64,000 nt of DNA from Punica granatum. Its lineage: Eukaryota > Streptophyta > Magnoliopsida > Myrtales > Lythraceae. The stretch's first letter is position 1; each line of letters begins with the position of its first letter. The DNA lies in assembly GCF_007655135.1 (NCBI RefSeq), contig NC_045127.1, forward strand, positions 20,006,199 through 20,070,198, in the 5' to 3' direction. Shown piece after piece: positions 36,751-47,452 of the stretch. A program made the position numbers and the translations under genes. The notes beneath the pieces are model-generated. The model ran no database searches, was not told the DNA's origin, and was given only the letters and a program-made list of their open reading frames with translations.

Positions 36751-39412
36751 CCACCAACAGTGCAAACCAACTTTTTATAGTCCCATCCCGCATCCCAAAA
36801 CTAGGTATAACCATTCCCGACTTAGAGGAGATTGAACTTTTACATTTTTGTTGTGATTAAGGAGTTATTAGGTGTTTCAAGCATGATTACTTGCAAAAAT
36901 TCCATTTTTATGCATTTTTCATGTTATATCATACATGTTTATCATCGTATAATGTGTTAGCATATCGAGAAATTTTTAAATCGGAGTCGAGGAAACCATC
37001 CCGACCATAAAAACCCTAGAGACTTCTCGGGTTAACCTTTTGGAGAGGTAACTGAGGGCTTACTTGACCTTTTTGGGTCAAGAGTGGATTCCTTGCCCCG
37101 ATTTAAGTCGTTTCCCGAATTTTTATGTTTTTCCCGCACCCATGAAGTCGGTATTGTTTTATCGATTCTATAAGTAACGTGTTTGTGCATACTTGTTTGT
37201 TCAAATGCGTTTTCCAAATCATGGCGATACCGGCTTTGTGAAATACGTGTTATTTATCGTGTTTAATGTTTGAGCCTGCGAGGAATAGTCGAAATTAGGT
37301 TAAAGAGACCGCTTGAAACCCAAAACGGGTCAAAGGAGCTCACGGCTATCCTCAAGAGGAAAGAGCTGAGAGTTCTTTGACCTCATTCGGGTCAAGAACG
37401 GCTTCTTTACCTCGATGAAATTCATTTCTCCGATTTGTGCAATCGCAATTTCAATATCATCGCAAATCCAGCATTAAAATTCCTTTTGCAAGGTCGTTTT
37501 CCAAACAAAATGCATGGATTCAAGTATCGATGACTCTTTCGGGGTCATGTGGATTCTGAGGGTATTTTGATCATTTTGACCAAATTATCATCGACCGTCC
37601 TGGACCCGTCTTGGTCGTTGTGCCATGAATTGTTTTTATTAAATTAAACATTTTGGGTATTCAGACTTCATTCAGTGGATCAATTCATGATCTGTCTGAT
37701 TGTCTGTAACCCTCACATTTACTGCATTCGGCAATAATTTACAAGTAATAAATTCACAAACGGGTTAATCGGGACGCTCACATGATTCAACCCACTTGAC
37801 ACTGACAAATGTTGCTTGAATTGGTCATTAACTGATAACTCGCATGGATGAGTTGTCAAATGACAATAGTGTCCTCTTCAAAACTTGTCGATTTCAAAAC
37901 TAGAAACGCGCGGTCCGATGTAGTATGGACGCCTAAAAAGTATATGTGTGTCTCAACTTGAGTTTTTACCTTATTTTAGGTAACTCAGGTCAAGATACCG
38001 AAGATATTCCTAGATAACTTCGGGGCAGATCGACCGGTTCTTTGGCTTTTTCGGGGTTCTTGCATAACCCCGAAAGATCCAGGGAATTGGTCGACACCGG
38101 CTACAGGTCGAGGTGGCCCGCACTGCGATGTTTTCCTTTTCTGATAACAATTTTCAAGTAAAAGGCAAAATCGCCTTTTCACAAATTAGCTTGACAGAAA
38201 CACTATGGTATCAGGATATGAATAGGCTACCTGTTCTGGTGCAGGATCATCTGAAAAGCCTTTTTTTATTTAACTGATGAATTTCTGTCATTCTATCGTA
38301 GATTCAGCTTACTAAAACGGTTATCTCTATCACAAAACATGCCAAAATCCTAATTAATCATTCACTCGACCTAACCAAACGTTAGACAATGGTTAGGGGG
38401 AACTCTAGGTTCCAAATCTAGAGTCAAAACATCAGTCTGGCAAATTCAGTGGAATTGCAATGTCACAATACATAACAACTTTAATCGCAATCCACTTACA
38501 AATGACTTGCATACAGACGCCATGTCTGTCAGGTCCTTCAAAACAAAGCCTAATGCAAAATCCTTTTCGCACGTTTGCTTGTTTAGCATAGGACATTTGC
38601 ATGCCAAAACATTCAAGGTTAATAATATATTAACACACGTAAACTTTGCAATGACAAACAACTTGTCTGTAATCCACATGTTGTTTGTTACTTTTCTGCT
38701 CTTGTTTATCCATGCGAGTCGAGCTCGACCCATACGACGCATTGCACTTAGGGTGCAACGCACTAATGACTGATCATAGGTTCCAACGCCCTGTCCACTA
38801 TGAGCGCATGTTGAATTTCAAATTTCGGTGTTTCCTTGAACTCACGAGGAGTCGGAGCGGAATAATAACCGAAAAAGAACTTACTGGGATTCAACCGTTT
38901 GTAATTTGTAATTTGTTGTTTTATTCTGAAAGTTTTTTGAGGAATTTACTTTGTACATTCATTAGGTAAGAATCCCGGTCGGTGAGCGAACGGTCCGAGA
39001 GTCGAACTAATCTGATTGGTCCAATGCTTGCCCAGACAAGAGTAATCCCAAGATCTCTCGGTTTCGGTTCTCGCAAGAATTCTACCATCATGGTCTAATG
39101 AACTGTAACGCAAGAAAGTGAACCGATTTCCCGACATACAGGCCTACTTCTCTCTCTCGGCTTCTCAATCGACATCGTTTTCTTCACAAAATTTTCGGTG
39201 TCAAAATGTGTAAGCCAAGTGCAATCTAATTCACTCGGTAAATGAAATAAAATTGCAAGCCTAGTAAGCTAGAGTATAGAAAGGGCGTGCGGGATATAGG
39301 CCCGCATGTAACGTGAACCCCCGAACTCGGACTCTCCGGTTCCGCAAAGACCAATGCCTTAACAAAACTAGCTGTACCATTGCCCCTAGACCCGGGCAAC
39401 TCACCAACCCTC
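36751..39412 (+). repeat. satellite monomer M12 (3' end lost)
   Basis: A 19-bp deletion at about 38190 lies between two TTAGC copies. It shares the M11/M14 variants. It stops at CACCAACCCTC (39412), about 160 bases before its expected terminus, where reverse-oriented LTR begins. Confidence 0.85.
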
Positions 39413-40339
39413 TAGGGCGGATAAGTTACCCGGGGACTAGGGGTATAGAACACCTAGTTGTTGTTAAGGCAATGGTTTGTGCGGAACCGGAAAGTCTGTG
39501 TTCGGGGGTTCATGTTACGTGTGGACCTATATCCTGCACGTCCTTTCGGTACTCTGGTTTGCTAGGCTTGCATTTTTATTTTATTTACCGCATGAATTAG
39601 GGTGCACTCGACTCGCACGTTTTGACACCGTAAATTCGGTGAATTAAACGATGTCGATTGAGAAGCCGAGAGAAAAGTAAGCCTGTATGTCGAGGAATGG
39701 GTTCACTATCTTTCATTACAGTTCATCGAACCATAACGGTTGACTCCCTGCGTGAACCGAAACCACGAACTTTGAGGTTTAGTTTCCTATGAGCAAACGT
39801 TGAATCGATTTCGATTAATTCTACTCTCGAATCGTTCGCTCACTGAATGAGATTCTGACAATAACAAATGTACAAATAACTCCTTACAATGTGCTTTCAG
39901 AATAAATACAATAAATTACAAATTACAAATGATTGAACCCCATTCCGTTCGCTTTCGGTTAATATTCCTCTCGACTCACTGTGAGTTTGGGAAATAACCG
40001 AAAATGCAATTCAGTGGGCTCTCAGTGAATGGGGGATTGAACCCCGTGAGTGATGAATAGGGCGTTGGACCCCGTGATCGATGATTAGGGCGTTGAACCC
40101 TAATATTGTTCGGCCTAAGGATCAAGCTCGACCCGCATGGCAAACAGGTGCAGAAAGATAACAAGCAACAGGTAAATAACAAACAATATGTTTGTATTCA
40201 CCGAATGTACGTGGATTAGCAAGTTTATTAACCCAAGGGTGTTTTTGCAAGCAAATGCCATATGCTAAGCAAAGAATCATGCAGAACATTTTTGCATTCG
40301 GCTTTAGTTTGAGAACCTGACATATCGGGTGTTCGTAGT
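39413..40339 (-). repeat. antisense LTR remnant, outer piece
   Basis: Matches 53813-54720 of the complete antisense LTR base by base for long stretches (GATTAGGGCGTTGAACCCTAATATTGTTCGGCC and more). Its first 160 or so bases, including the TGTACGGACC terminus, are missing at the fold-back joint with M12. Confidence 0.82.
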
Positions 40340-41717
40340 TGTCAGCACCCCATTTTGGCTCACCTTTCCAAACAACGATATCAGCAATGATCCAAGCCAC
40401 AACTTGAGCAGAATACAGAAAAACGACTTAACAGAGCAGAAAATCACTATTCATCCTCAAGTCGGCGAAATCGAGTAAATGACACATGCATATGACAGAA
40501 GGACTCCAGGGGTCATCAAGGAGCAACAGAGTGACTAGAGAGCTCAGCAATATCCAAAACCGGCATTTTCAGTATATCACACTGACAGTTCTATTTTCCG
40601 ATAGTTCGCTCGATCATCGGAAGATGGCCAATATTGGACTCCAAAAATCCACTCCAATGCCAAACAGATGAAAAGTGTCCCCAAAGGCATTTTGAAATCA
40701 TCTGCTCTATACATAACAACTTTCTGTATACAGACAACTTTTCAGTGGAAGTCCAAAAATGCCAGTTTCTCGGAGAAAAGTTAATTCCAAATATGAAATG
40801 CGGCCACGCCCCACAATCATACAGAGCACGTGCAGAGCTTCAGATTGTCTTTTGGAAGCCATACAAACACCCTAAATGACTTCCGAGCGACAAAACGGGC
40901 ATACCCTTCTTCGGAAGAGCGTAACCGGAGACTGGTCTGATGAAATTATGGCAAACGAAGTTCACACTACATTGCCCTGAAAACTCCAGCGGACATTCGC
41001 AATTGGGCAAAACAGACAGCAAAATCCTTCACGGTTTCCCGAGTAACCTCCGAGGAGCACAAAAGGCCATTTTCAGTGAAGATCCATATCCGGAGGTCCT
41101 CTTTGGGGAAACATGATGCCGAATGCTTACGTTACACAATGCTAGCCTTCTCAAGGCTCAATGTGGAGTCGTCGGAATGAATCACACAACTCGTCTAGAC
41201 CCCCCGAGCAGTGCTTTAAGGGTCTCAGATGCACTTTTCATATCCTTAGAGGCCCAATCTCGGCAAACAGAGATCACAGTGATCTCCGGATCGCCCAAGA
41301 AACTCAGAAAGCAATCTGAGAAATCCAGTTTCGGCCTCCTAAGACATCTCCGGCTCCATATTTTGCATTACCGGCTTAAGAGTCAAGTGCCCACGTAATT
41401 TGACAATTTATGTCAAAATGACCGACGTGGGATGCAGATACAAGATATGCTATCAGAAGTGGGCAACCTCGCTCTGAATGCATAAAAGAAGCAAAACCGG
41501 CTTCCAAGCCTCATACAGACATTTGGCAATTTCTCACGGAAAATGCCAATCTCGGACTCTTTAAACCCGTTTCCTCGCGTATATCGATAATTCAACATTC
41601 GGTTTGAACCACGAGCCTCGAATGCGCGATCAATTGAGACCCGAGCTTTTTCCCGGTTTCTCCTCTTCGGTCGTGGGACCCACGGGCTATCCAAGATGAG
41701 TCACCCTATGCTCTAGA

Positions 41718-41911
41718 AGCTTCTTCTTCCTCTTCAATGCAAGAAGCCAACTTGCCCTCTCTTAGCATAAATATCTTGGAGAGGTTGAAGACAACACTCA
41801 ATGCTCATCAAAGCTTCTTCTTCCTCTTCAATGCAAGAAGCCAACTTGCCCTCTCTTAGCATAAATATCTTGGAGAGGTTGAAGACAACACTCAATGCTC
41901 ATCAAAGCTTC
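41718..41911 (+). repeat. 94-bp tandem duplication in the LTR upstream region
   Basis: AGCTTCTTCTTCC begins at 41718 and 41812, and AGCTTCTTGG at 41906, so there are two full copies of 94 bp. Other LTR copies have one. It lies about 270-460 bases upstream of the TATA box. Confidence 0.85.
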
Positions 41912-42179
41912 TTGGCTCTTCTTCATCAAGATTGCATGGTCCACATTCATCCACATCTCCTTGTCATTTTCTCCATGCAACTTGCATCCTCTTAGGAAAA
42001 TATCAAGCCTACAATTTGAAGACAACACTCCATCTACATCAATGCTTATCAATGCTTATCTCTTCTTCATTAATGCAATGGAAGATGATCAGGCTTGATA
42101 TTTTCTTAATCAAACCGAAATTTGCTAAGCATGGGGGTTAAGAGCACTTGCTTTTGTTAATTGTGTCATTAGCTTTGCC

Positions 42180-42188
42180 TATAAATGG
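42180..42188 (+). promoter_or_regulatory. TATA box of the solo giant LTR
   Basis: TATAAATGG, about 1.84 kb into the LTR, is followed at about 45 bases by the conserved CTTGCACACTCTCTCCAAGC. The same context surrounds the TATA motifs at 46028, 47061 and 56599. Confidence 0.65.
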
Positions 42189-42534
42189 CCTAAAAGTGAT
42201 TAAGATAATCACTTTTCCTCTTGCACACTCTCTCCAAGCTTTCTCCCTCAAGAAAAGCTCTCAACTCCATAGCCAAAACCAGCAAGCTTCAACACTTCAA
42301 AACCAAGAGAGAAAAAACCGAAGAAAACCCGAAGAAAGCTTTGAGTTTCTTAAGTCGGAAGCCGATGTTCATCATCCCGACTTAACTTCAAAAATTCTCA
42401 AACTCCATGGACCATATGTTTTGGACCCATGGAGTTCATTGGTGAAATTGGTTTTTCCATTTGAAGTCTTTAAATTATTGTTTCAGGTCATTTAGTGCAT
42501 TTCGGGTGAAGAATCATCACTCTCGGGTGAACAG

Positions 42535-42640
42535 TGCCAGCTGTGCGCCTGCCCGCGCCCCCGCGCGCCTCCCATGCACTCCAGCCGCACTCCCCGTGCA
42601 CCTAGCTCCCTGAACGTGCATCCTTTGCACCCGAGCATCC
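42535..42640 (+). other. GC-rich variable island of the solo LTR
   Basis: About 105 bases rich in CCCGCGC and GCGC words, after the conserved CTCGGGTGAACAGTGC. The satellite monomers begin just downstream of the matching place and lack it. Confidence 0.7.
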
Positions 42641-44249
42641 TTCCAAGCGTTCAACCGAGTCACCCGACTCTCGAACACTTCCCGACTCTTTCCTCGTATC
42701 CCGAGGCTAGGTAAATCACTCTTGACTTAGAGGAGTTAGGGCCCTTTACATTATTTGCATGGCTATGGAGTATTATGGTGTTTCATGCATACTTAACTTG
42801 CAAGACTTAATTTTCATACACTTTTATGTTATGTTATGCATGTTTACCACTTTATAACTTGCTAGCATGTCGGAAAAAGGTTTGGATTGTCGTTTGGAAG
42901 ACCATCCCGACCCGGAAATGGCAAGCAAGCTCACGGCCAAGTCTCTAAATGGGATGGCCGAGACTTAAGTTGCTCTTTTCGGGTTAAGATTGGTCTCCTT
43001 AGCCCGATCCAAGTTAGTTTCCGAGTTTATTTTGTTGTTCTTGCATGCATGAAGCCGGTATTATTTTATCGATTCCTTAAATAACATGTTTGTGAATGTT
43101 TGCATGTTTAAATGAGTTAATCAAATCATGGTAATACCGGCTTTTGTCAAAAACGTGTTATTCATCATGTTTGATGTTTGAGCATGCGAAAAATGATTAA
43201 ACCAAGACAAGGAAATTATTTGTGATTTGAATCGAGCCATTAGAGTATTCGGCCATCTTTGACAAGGTGAAGCCGAGGGCTTCTTGGCCTTTTTGGATCA
43301 AGAATGATTTCCTTATTTCGAGTTTAATTCATTTCTCGGATTGTATGAAATTGTAATTTCGATATTTCCACGATTCCCATGTTAAAACATCGTTTACATG
43401 TCTTTTCAAAACAAAGCATGCATGGATTCGGGTATCGTTGACTCATTCGGGTCCATTCGGTTACGAGGGTAGTTTCGGTCATTGGACCAAATATCCTCAA
43501 TCCTTATGGATTCATGTTGGTCGTCGAATCACGAATCGTTTTCACAATTAAAGCATTCGGTAATAACCTTAAGCATTAATTCCACGAACGGGTTAATCGG
43601 GACGTTCACACGGTTAATTAATTCAATTTAAACAATTTTGCACGAATTGGACATTAATTTGTAACTCGCGTCGACGAATTACAAAACGGTGTTAATGCCC
43701 TTTTCAAAACCCTCATACTTTCAAATCCTTATTGTGTTGTTCTCCTTTTCTGAAAACAAATTTTCAAATCAAGGACAAGAACATCATTTCGTGATTTGCC
43801 GACATCCTAGCGCAGTTTAAGATGTCAGTTGGGTATTCTGTATCAAAATACAATTATCGGACTAATCATTTCACTCGACTTAACCAAATCCTAGAAAATG
43901 GTTAGGCGGAACTATAGGTTCCAAATCTAGAGTCAAAATACAAGTTTGGATCAATTCAGTGGTAATTCAGTGTCACAACACCGAATCACTATAAAAGCAA
44001 TCCACACACATGAGATTCGATTCTCTCTTCCAAATTTCCAGCAAAAGCAGAATACTAAAACATTGGCACGTGTTTGATTGCTTAGCATATGGCATTTGCT
44101 TGCAAAACCACCCTTGGATTAATAAACTTGTTAAAACACGTACACTCGATAATAACAAAACACCTTGTCTGTTATTAACATGTTGCGTGTTATCTTTCCG
44201 CACCTGTTTGCGATGCGGGTCGAGCCTGATCCCTAGGCCGAATAATATT

Positions 44250-44330
44250 AGGATTCAACACCCTAATCATCGATCACAGGGTCCAACGCCCCAATCAACA
44301 CTCACAGGGTCCAACGCCCTATCCAGTGAG
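44250..44330 (+). repeat. three short hairpin repeats in solo LTR
   Basis: Three spaced copies of the AGGGTCCAACGCCCT element; the first is degenerate (AGGATTCAACACCCT). Confidence 0.65.
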
Positions 44331-45085
44331 CGCGTCCATTGAATTTCAGTTCTTCGGTCTTTTCCCTAAACTCACGGTGAGTTAGAGTGGAATAATAACC
44401 GAACGCGAGTCGACTGGAATTCGGCCATTTGTAATTTGTATTTATTATTTTCGAGAGCATTGTAAGGACTTTTATTTTGTACATTTTGTTTTGTAAGAAT
44501 TCCAATCGGTGAGCGAACGGTCCGAGAGTCGAATTAATCGAATCGGTTTAATGCTTGCCCAAAGGAAAGTAAGCCCAAGAACACGCGGTTTTGGTTCACG
44601 CAGGGATTCAACCCCCATGGTTAGATGAACTGTAACGCAAGATTGTGAACCAACTCCCCGACATAAGGGTTTAATTCTCTCTCGGCTTCTCAACCGACAT
44701 CGTTTAGTTCACCGAATTTCCAGTGTCAAAACGTGCGAGCCGAGTGCAGCTTAATTCATGCGGTAAATCATAAAACATACAAGCCTAGCAAACCAGAGTA
44801 CCGAAAGGGCGTGCGGGATATAGGCCCGTACGTAACATGAACCCCCGAACACGGATTTTCCGGTTCCGCACAGACCAATGCCTCAACAACAACTAGGTGT
44901 TCCATACCCCTAGACCCGGGTAACTTATCCGCCCTCGACCTTCGGGTCGTAAAATGATAAGTGGCGACTCCTTCTCTCACGCGTGTCCGTCACGCGTCCC
45001 CACGAGAAGGTGGACACTCCCAAGCCGCGCAATCCAAAAGCGCGCAATGCGGGCCCCGACGAGAGTCCACATTCTGGTCCGTACA

Positions 45086-45624
45086 GTAGTCAAGTTTCGT
45101 GTGTGTGGATTGTTTTTACAGTGATTCGGTATTGTGACACTGAATTACCACTGAATTAACCCAACTCGTATTTTGACTCTAGATTTGGAACCTGGAGTTC
45201 CACCTAGCCATTTTCTAGCATTTGGTTAAGTCGAGTGAAATGATTAGTCAGGTACTTGTAATTTTGATGCAGAATACCCAACTGACATCTTAAACGATGC
45301 TAAGATGACGGCAAATCACTAAATGATGTTCTTGCCCTTGATTTGAAAGTTCATTTTTCAGAAAAGGAAAACAACACAATACGGATTTGAAAGTATGAGG
45401 GTTTTGAAAAGAGCGTTAACACCGTTTTGTAATTCGTCGACGCAAGTTACAAATTAATGTCCAATTCGTGCAAAGTTGTTTAAATTGAATGAATTAGCCG
45501 TGTGAACGTTTCGATTAACCCGTTTGTGGAATTAATGCTTAAGGTTATGTCGAATGCATTAATTATGAAAACGATCCGTGACTCGGCGACCAAGACGATT
45601 CCATAAGGATTGAGGATAATTTGG
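45086..45624 (-). repeat. antisense LTR remnant, inner piece
   Basis: The first five bases are the right copy of the GTAGT target duplication. The rest continues the antisense LTR and matches 54721-55260. It breaks off at GAGGATAATTTGG, where the orientation changes. Confidence 0.82.
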
Positions 45625-46417
45625 ATCTCTGACTCATTAAATCCGTTTCCTCGCGTATATCGATAATTCAACATTCAGTTCGAACCACGAGCTTCGAATG
45701 TGCGATCAATCGAGACCTGAGCTTTTTCCCGGTTTCTCCTCTTCGTCGTAGAACCCACGGGCTGCCCAAGATGAGTCACCCTTTGCTCTAGAAGCTCTTC
45801 TTCTTCTTCAAAGCAAGAAGCCAACTTGCCCTCTCTTAGCCAAAATATCTTGGAGAGGTTGAAGACAACACTCAACTTCTCATCAATGCTCATCAATGTC
45901 TTATCTCTTATTCATTAATGCAATGGAAGAAGATGAGACTTGATATTTTCTTAATCAAACCGAAATTTGCTGCTAAGCATGGGGGTTAAGAGCACTTGTT
46001 TTTGCTAATTGTGTCATTAGCTTTGTCTATATATGGCCCAAAAGTGATTAAGTTAATCACTTCTCCTCTTGCACACTCTCTCCAAGCTTTCTCCTTCAAA
46101 AAAAGCTCTCAACTCCATAGCCAAAACCAGCAGGCTTCAACACTTCAAACCAAGAGAGAAAAACCGAAGAAAACTCGAAGAAAGCTTTGAGTTTCTTAAG
46201 TCGGAAGCCGATGTTCATCATCCCATTTAAGTTCAAAAATTCTCAAACTCCATGGACCACATGTTTTGGACCTAAGGAGTTCATTTATGAACTTAGATTT
46301 TTGGTTTGAAGTCATTTGCTCATAATTTCAGGTTGATTTCCTCATTTCAGGTGAAGATCGTGCTCTCGGGTGAACAGTGCACCCGTAGCCGCACGCTCCC
46401 GCGCGTCCAGCCTCGTG
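45383..46417. repeat. 1,035-bp tandem duplication, copy 1
   Basis: Starts GGATTTGAAAGTATGAGG and spans the antisense-to-sense switch at 45624/45625. It repeats directly at 46418-47452. Only a few differences are seen (for example GAAGCTCTTC against GAAGCTTCTTC, TTTGCTGCTAAGC against TTTGCTAAGC). Confidence 0.88.
45625..46417 (+). repeat. sense LTR piece, first copy
   Basis: ATCTCTGACTC onward matches the solo LTR from about 41550, with a TATA box (TATATATGG) at 46028-46036. It is cut at the duplication joint after CCAGCCTCGTG. Confidence 0.8.
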
Positions 46418-47452
46418 GGATTTGAAAGTATGAGGGTTTTGAAAAGAGCGTTAACACCGTTTTGTAATTCGTCGACGCAAGTTACAAATTAATGTCCAAT
46501 TCGTGCAAAGTTGTTTAAATTGAATGAATTAGCCGTGTGAACGTTTCGATTAACCCGTTTGTGGAATTAATGCTTAAGGTTATGTCGAATGCATTAATTA
46601 TGAAAACGATCCGTGACTCGGCGACCAAGACGATTCCATAAGGATTGAGGATAATTTGGATCTCTGACTCATTAAATCCGTTTCCTCGCGTATATCGATA
46701 ATTCAACATTCAGTTCGAACCACGAGCTTCGAATGTGCGATCAATCGAGACCTGAGCTTTTTCCCGGTTTCTCCTCTTCGTCGTAGAACCCACGGGCTGC
46801 CCAAGATGAGTCACCCTTTGCTCTAGAAGCTTCTTCTTCTTCTTCAAAGCAAGAAGCCAACTTGCCCTCTCTTAGCCAAAATATCTTGGAGAGGTTGAAG
46901 ACAACACTCAACTTCTCATCAATGCTCATCAATGTCTTATCTCTTATTCATTAATGCAATGGAAGAAGATGAGACTTGATATTTTCTTAATCAAACCGAA
47001 ATTTGCTAAGCATGGGGGTTAAGAGCACTTGTTTTTGCTAATTGTGTCATTAGCTTTGTCTATATATGGCCCAAAAGTGATTAAGTTAATCACTTCTCCT
47101 CTTGCACACTCTCTCCAAGCTTTCTCCTTCAAGAAAAGCTCTCAACTCCATAGCCAAAACCAGCAGGCTTCAACACTTCAAAACCAAGAGAGAAAAACCG
47201 AAGAAAACTCGAAGAAAGCTTTGAGTTTCTTAAGTCGGAAGCCGATGTTCATCATCCCAATTTAAGTTCAAAAATTCTCAAACTCCATGGACCACATGTT
47301 TTGGACCTAAGGAGTTCATTTATGAACTTAGATTTTTGGTTTGAAGTCATTTGCTCATAATTTCAGGTTGATTTCCTCATTTCAGGTGAAGATCGTGCTC
47401 TCGGGTGAACAGTGCACCCGTAGCCGCACGCTCCCGCGCGTCCAGCCTCGTG
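46418..47452. repeat. 1,035-bp tandem duplication, copy 2
   Basis: Second copy of 45383-46417, again antisense LTR (to 46659) followed by sense LTR (from 46660). Beyond 47452 the LTR continues without a break, so the right edge of the original is here. Confidence 0.88.

Larger units (their letters stand above)
40340..45085 (+). mobile_element. solo giant LTR with target site duplication
   Basis: Starts TGTCAGCACCCCATTTTGG and ends GGTCCGTACA, 4746 bp. It is flanked by GTAGT at 40335-40339 and again at 45086-45090. The undisturbed target is visible at 54716-54735, where CCGTAGTCAAGTTTCGTG reads without interruption. This proves insertion of a whole element into an antisense LTR and later loss of its inside by LTR-LTR recombination. 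The LTR 3' half (about 42690-45085) is the counterpart of the satellite monomer. Confidence 0.93.

Noticed and set aside
40340..45085. Intact internal element between LTRs
   Set aside because: The 4.7-kb sequence is a single LTR by alignment with 53653-58218 and 15342-20015; there is no primer site or coding domain within it.
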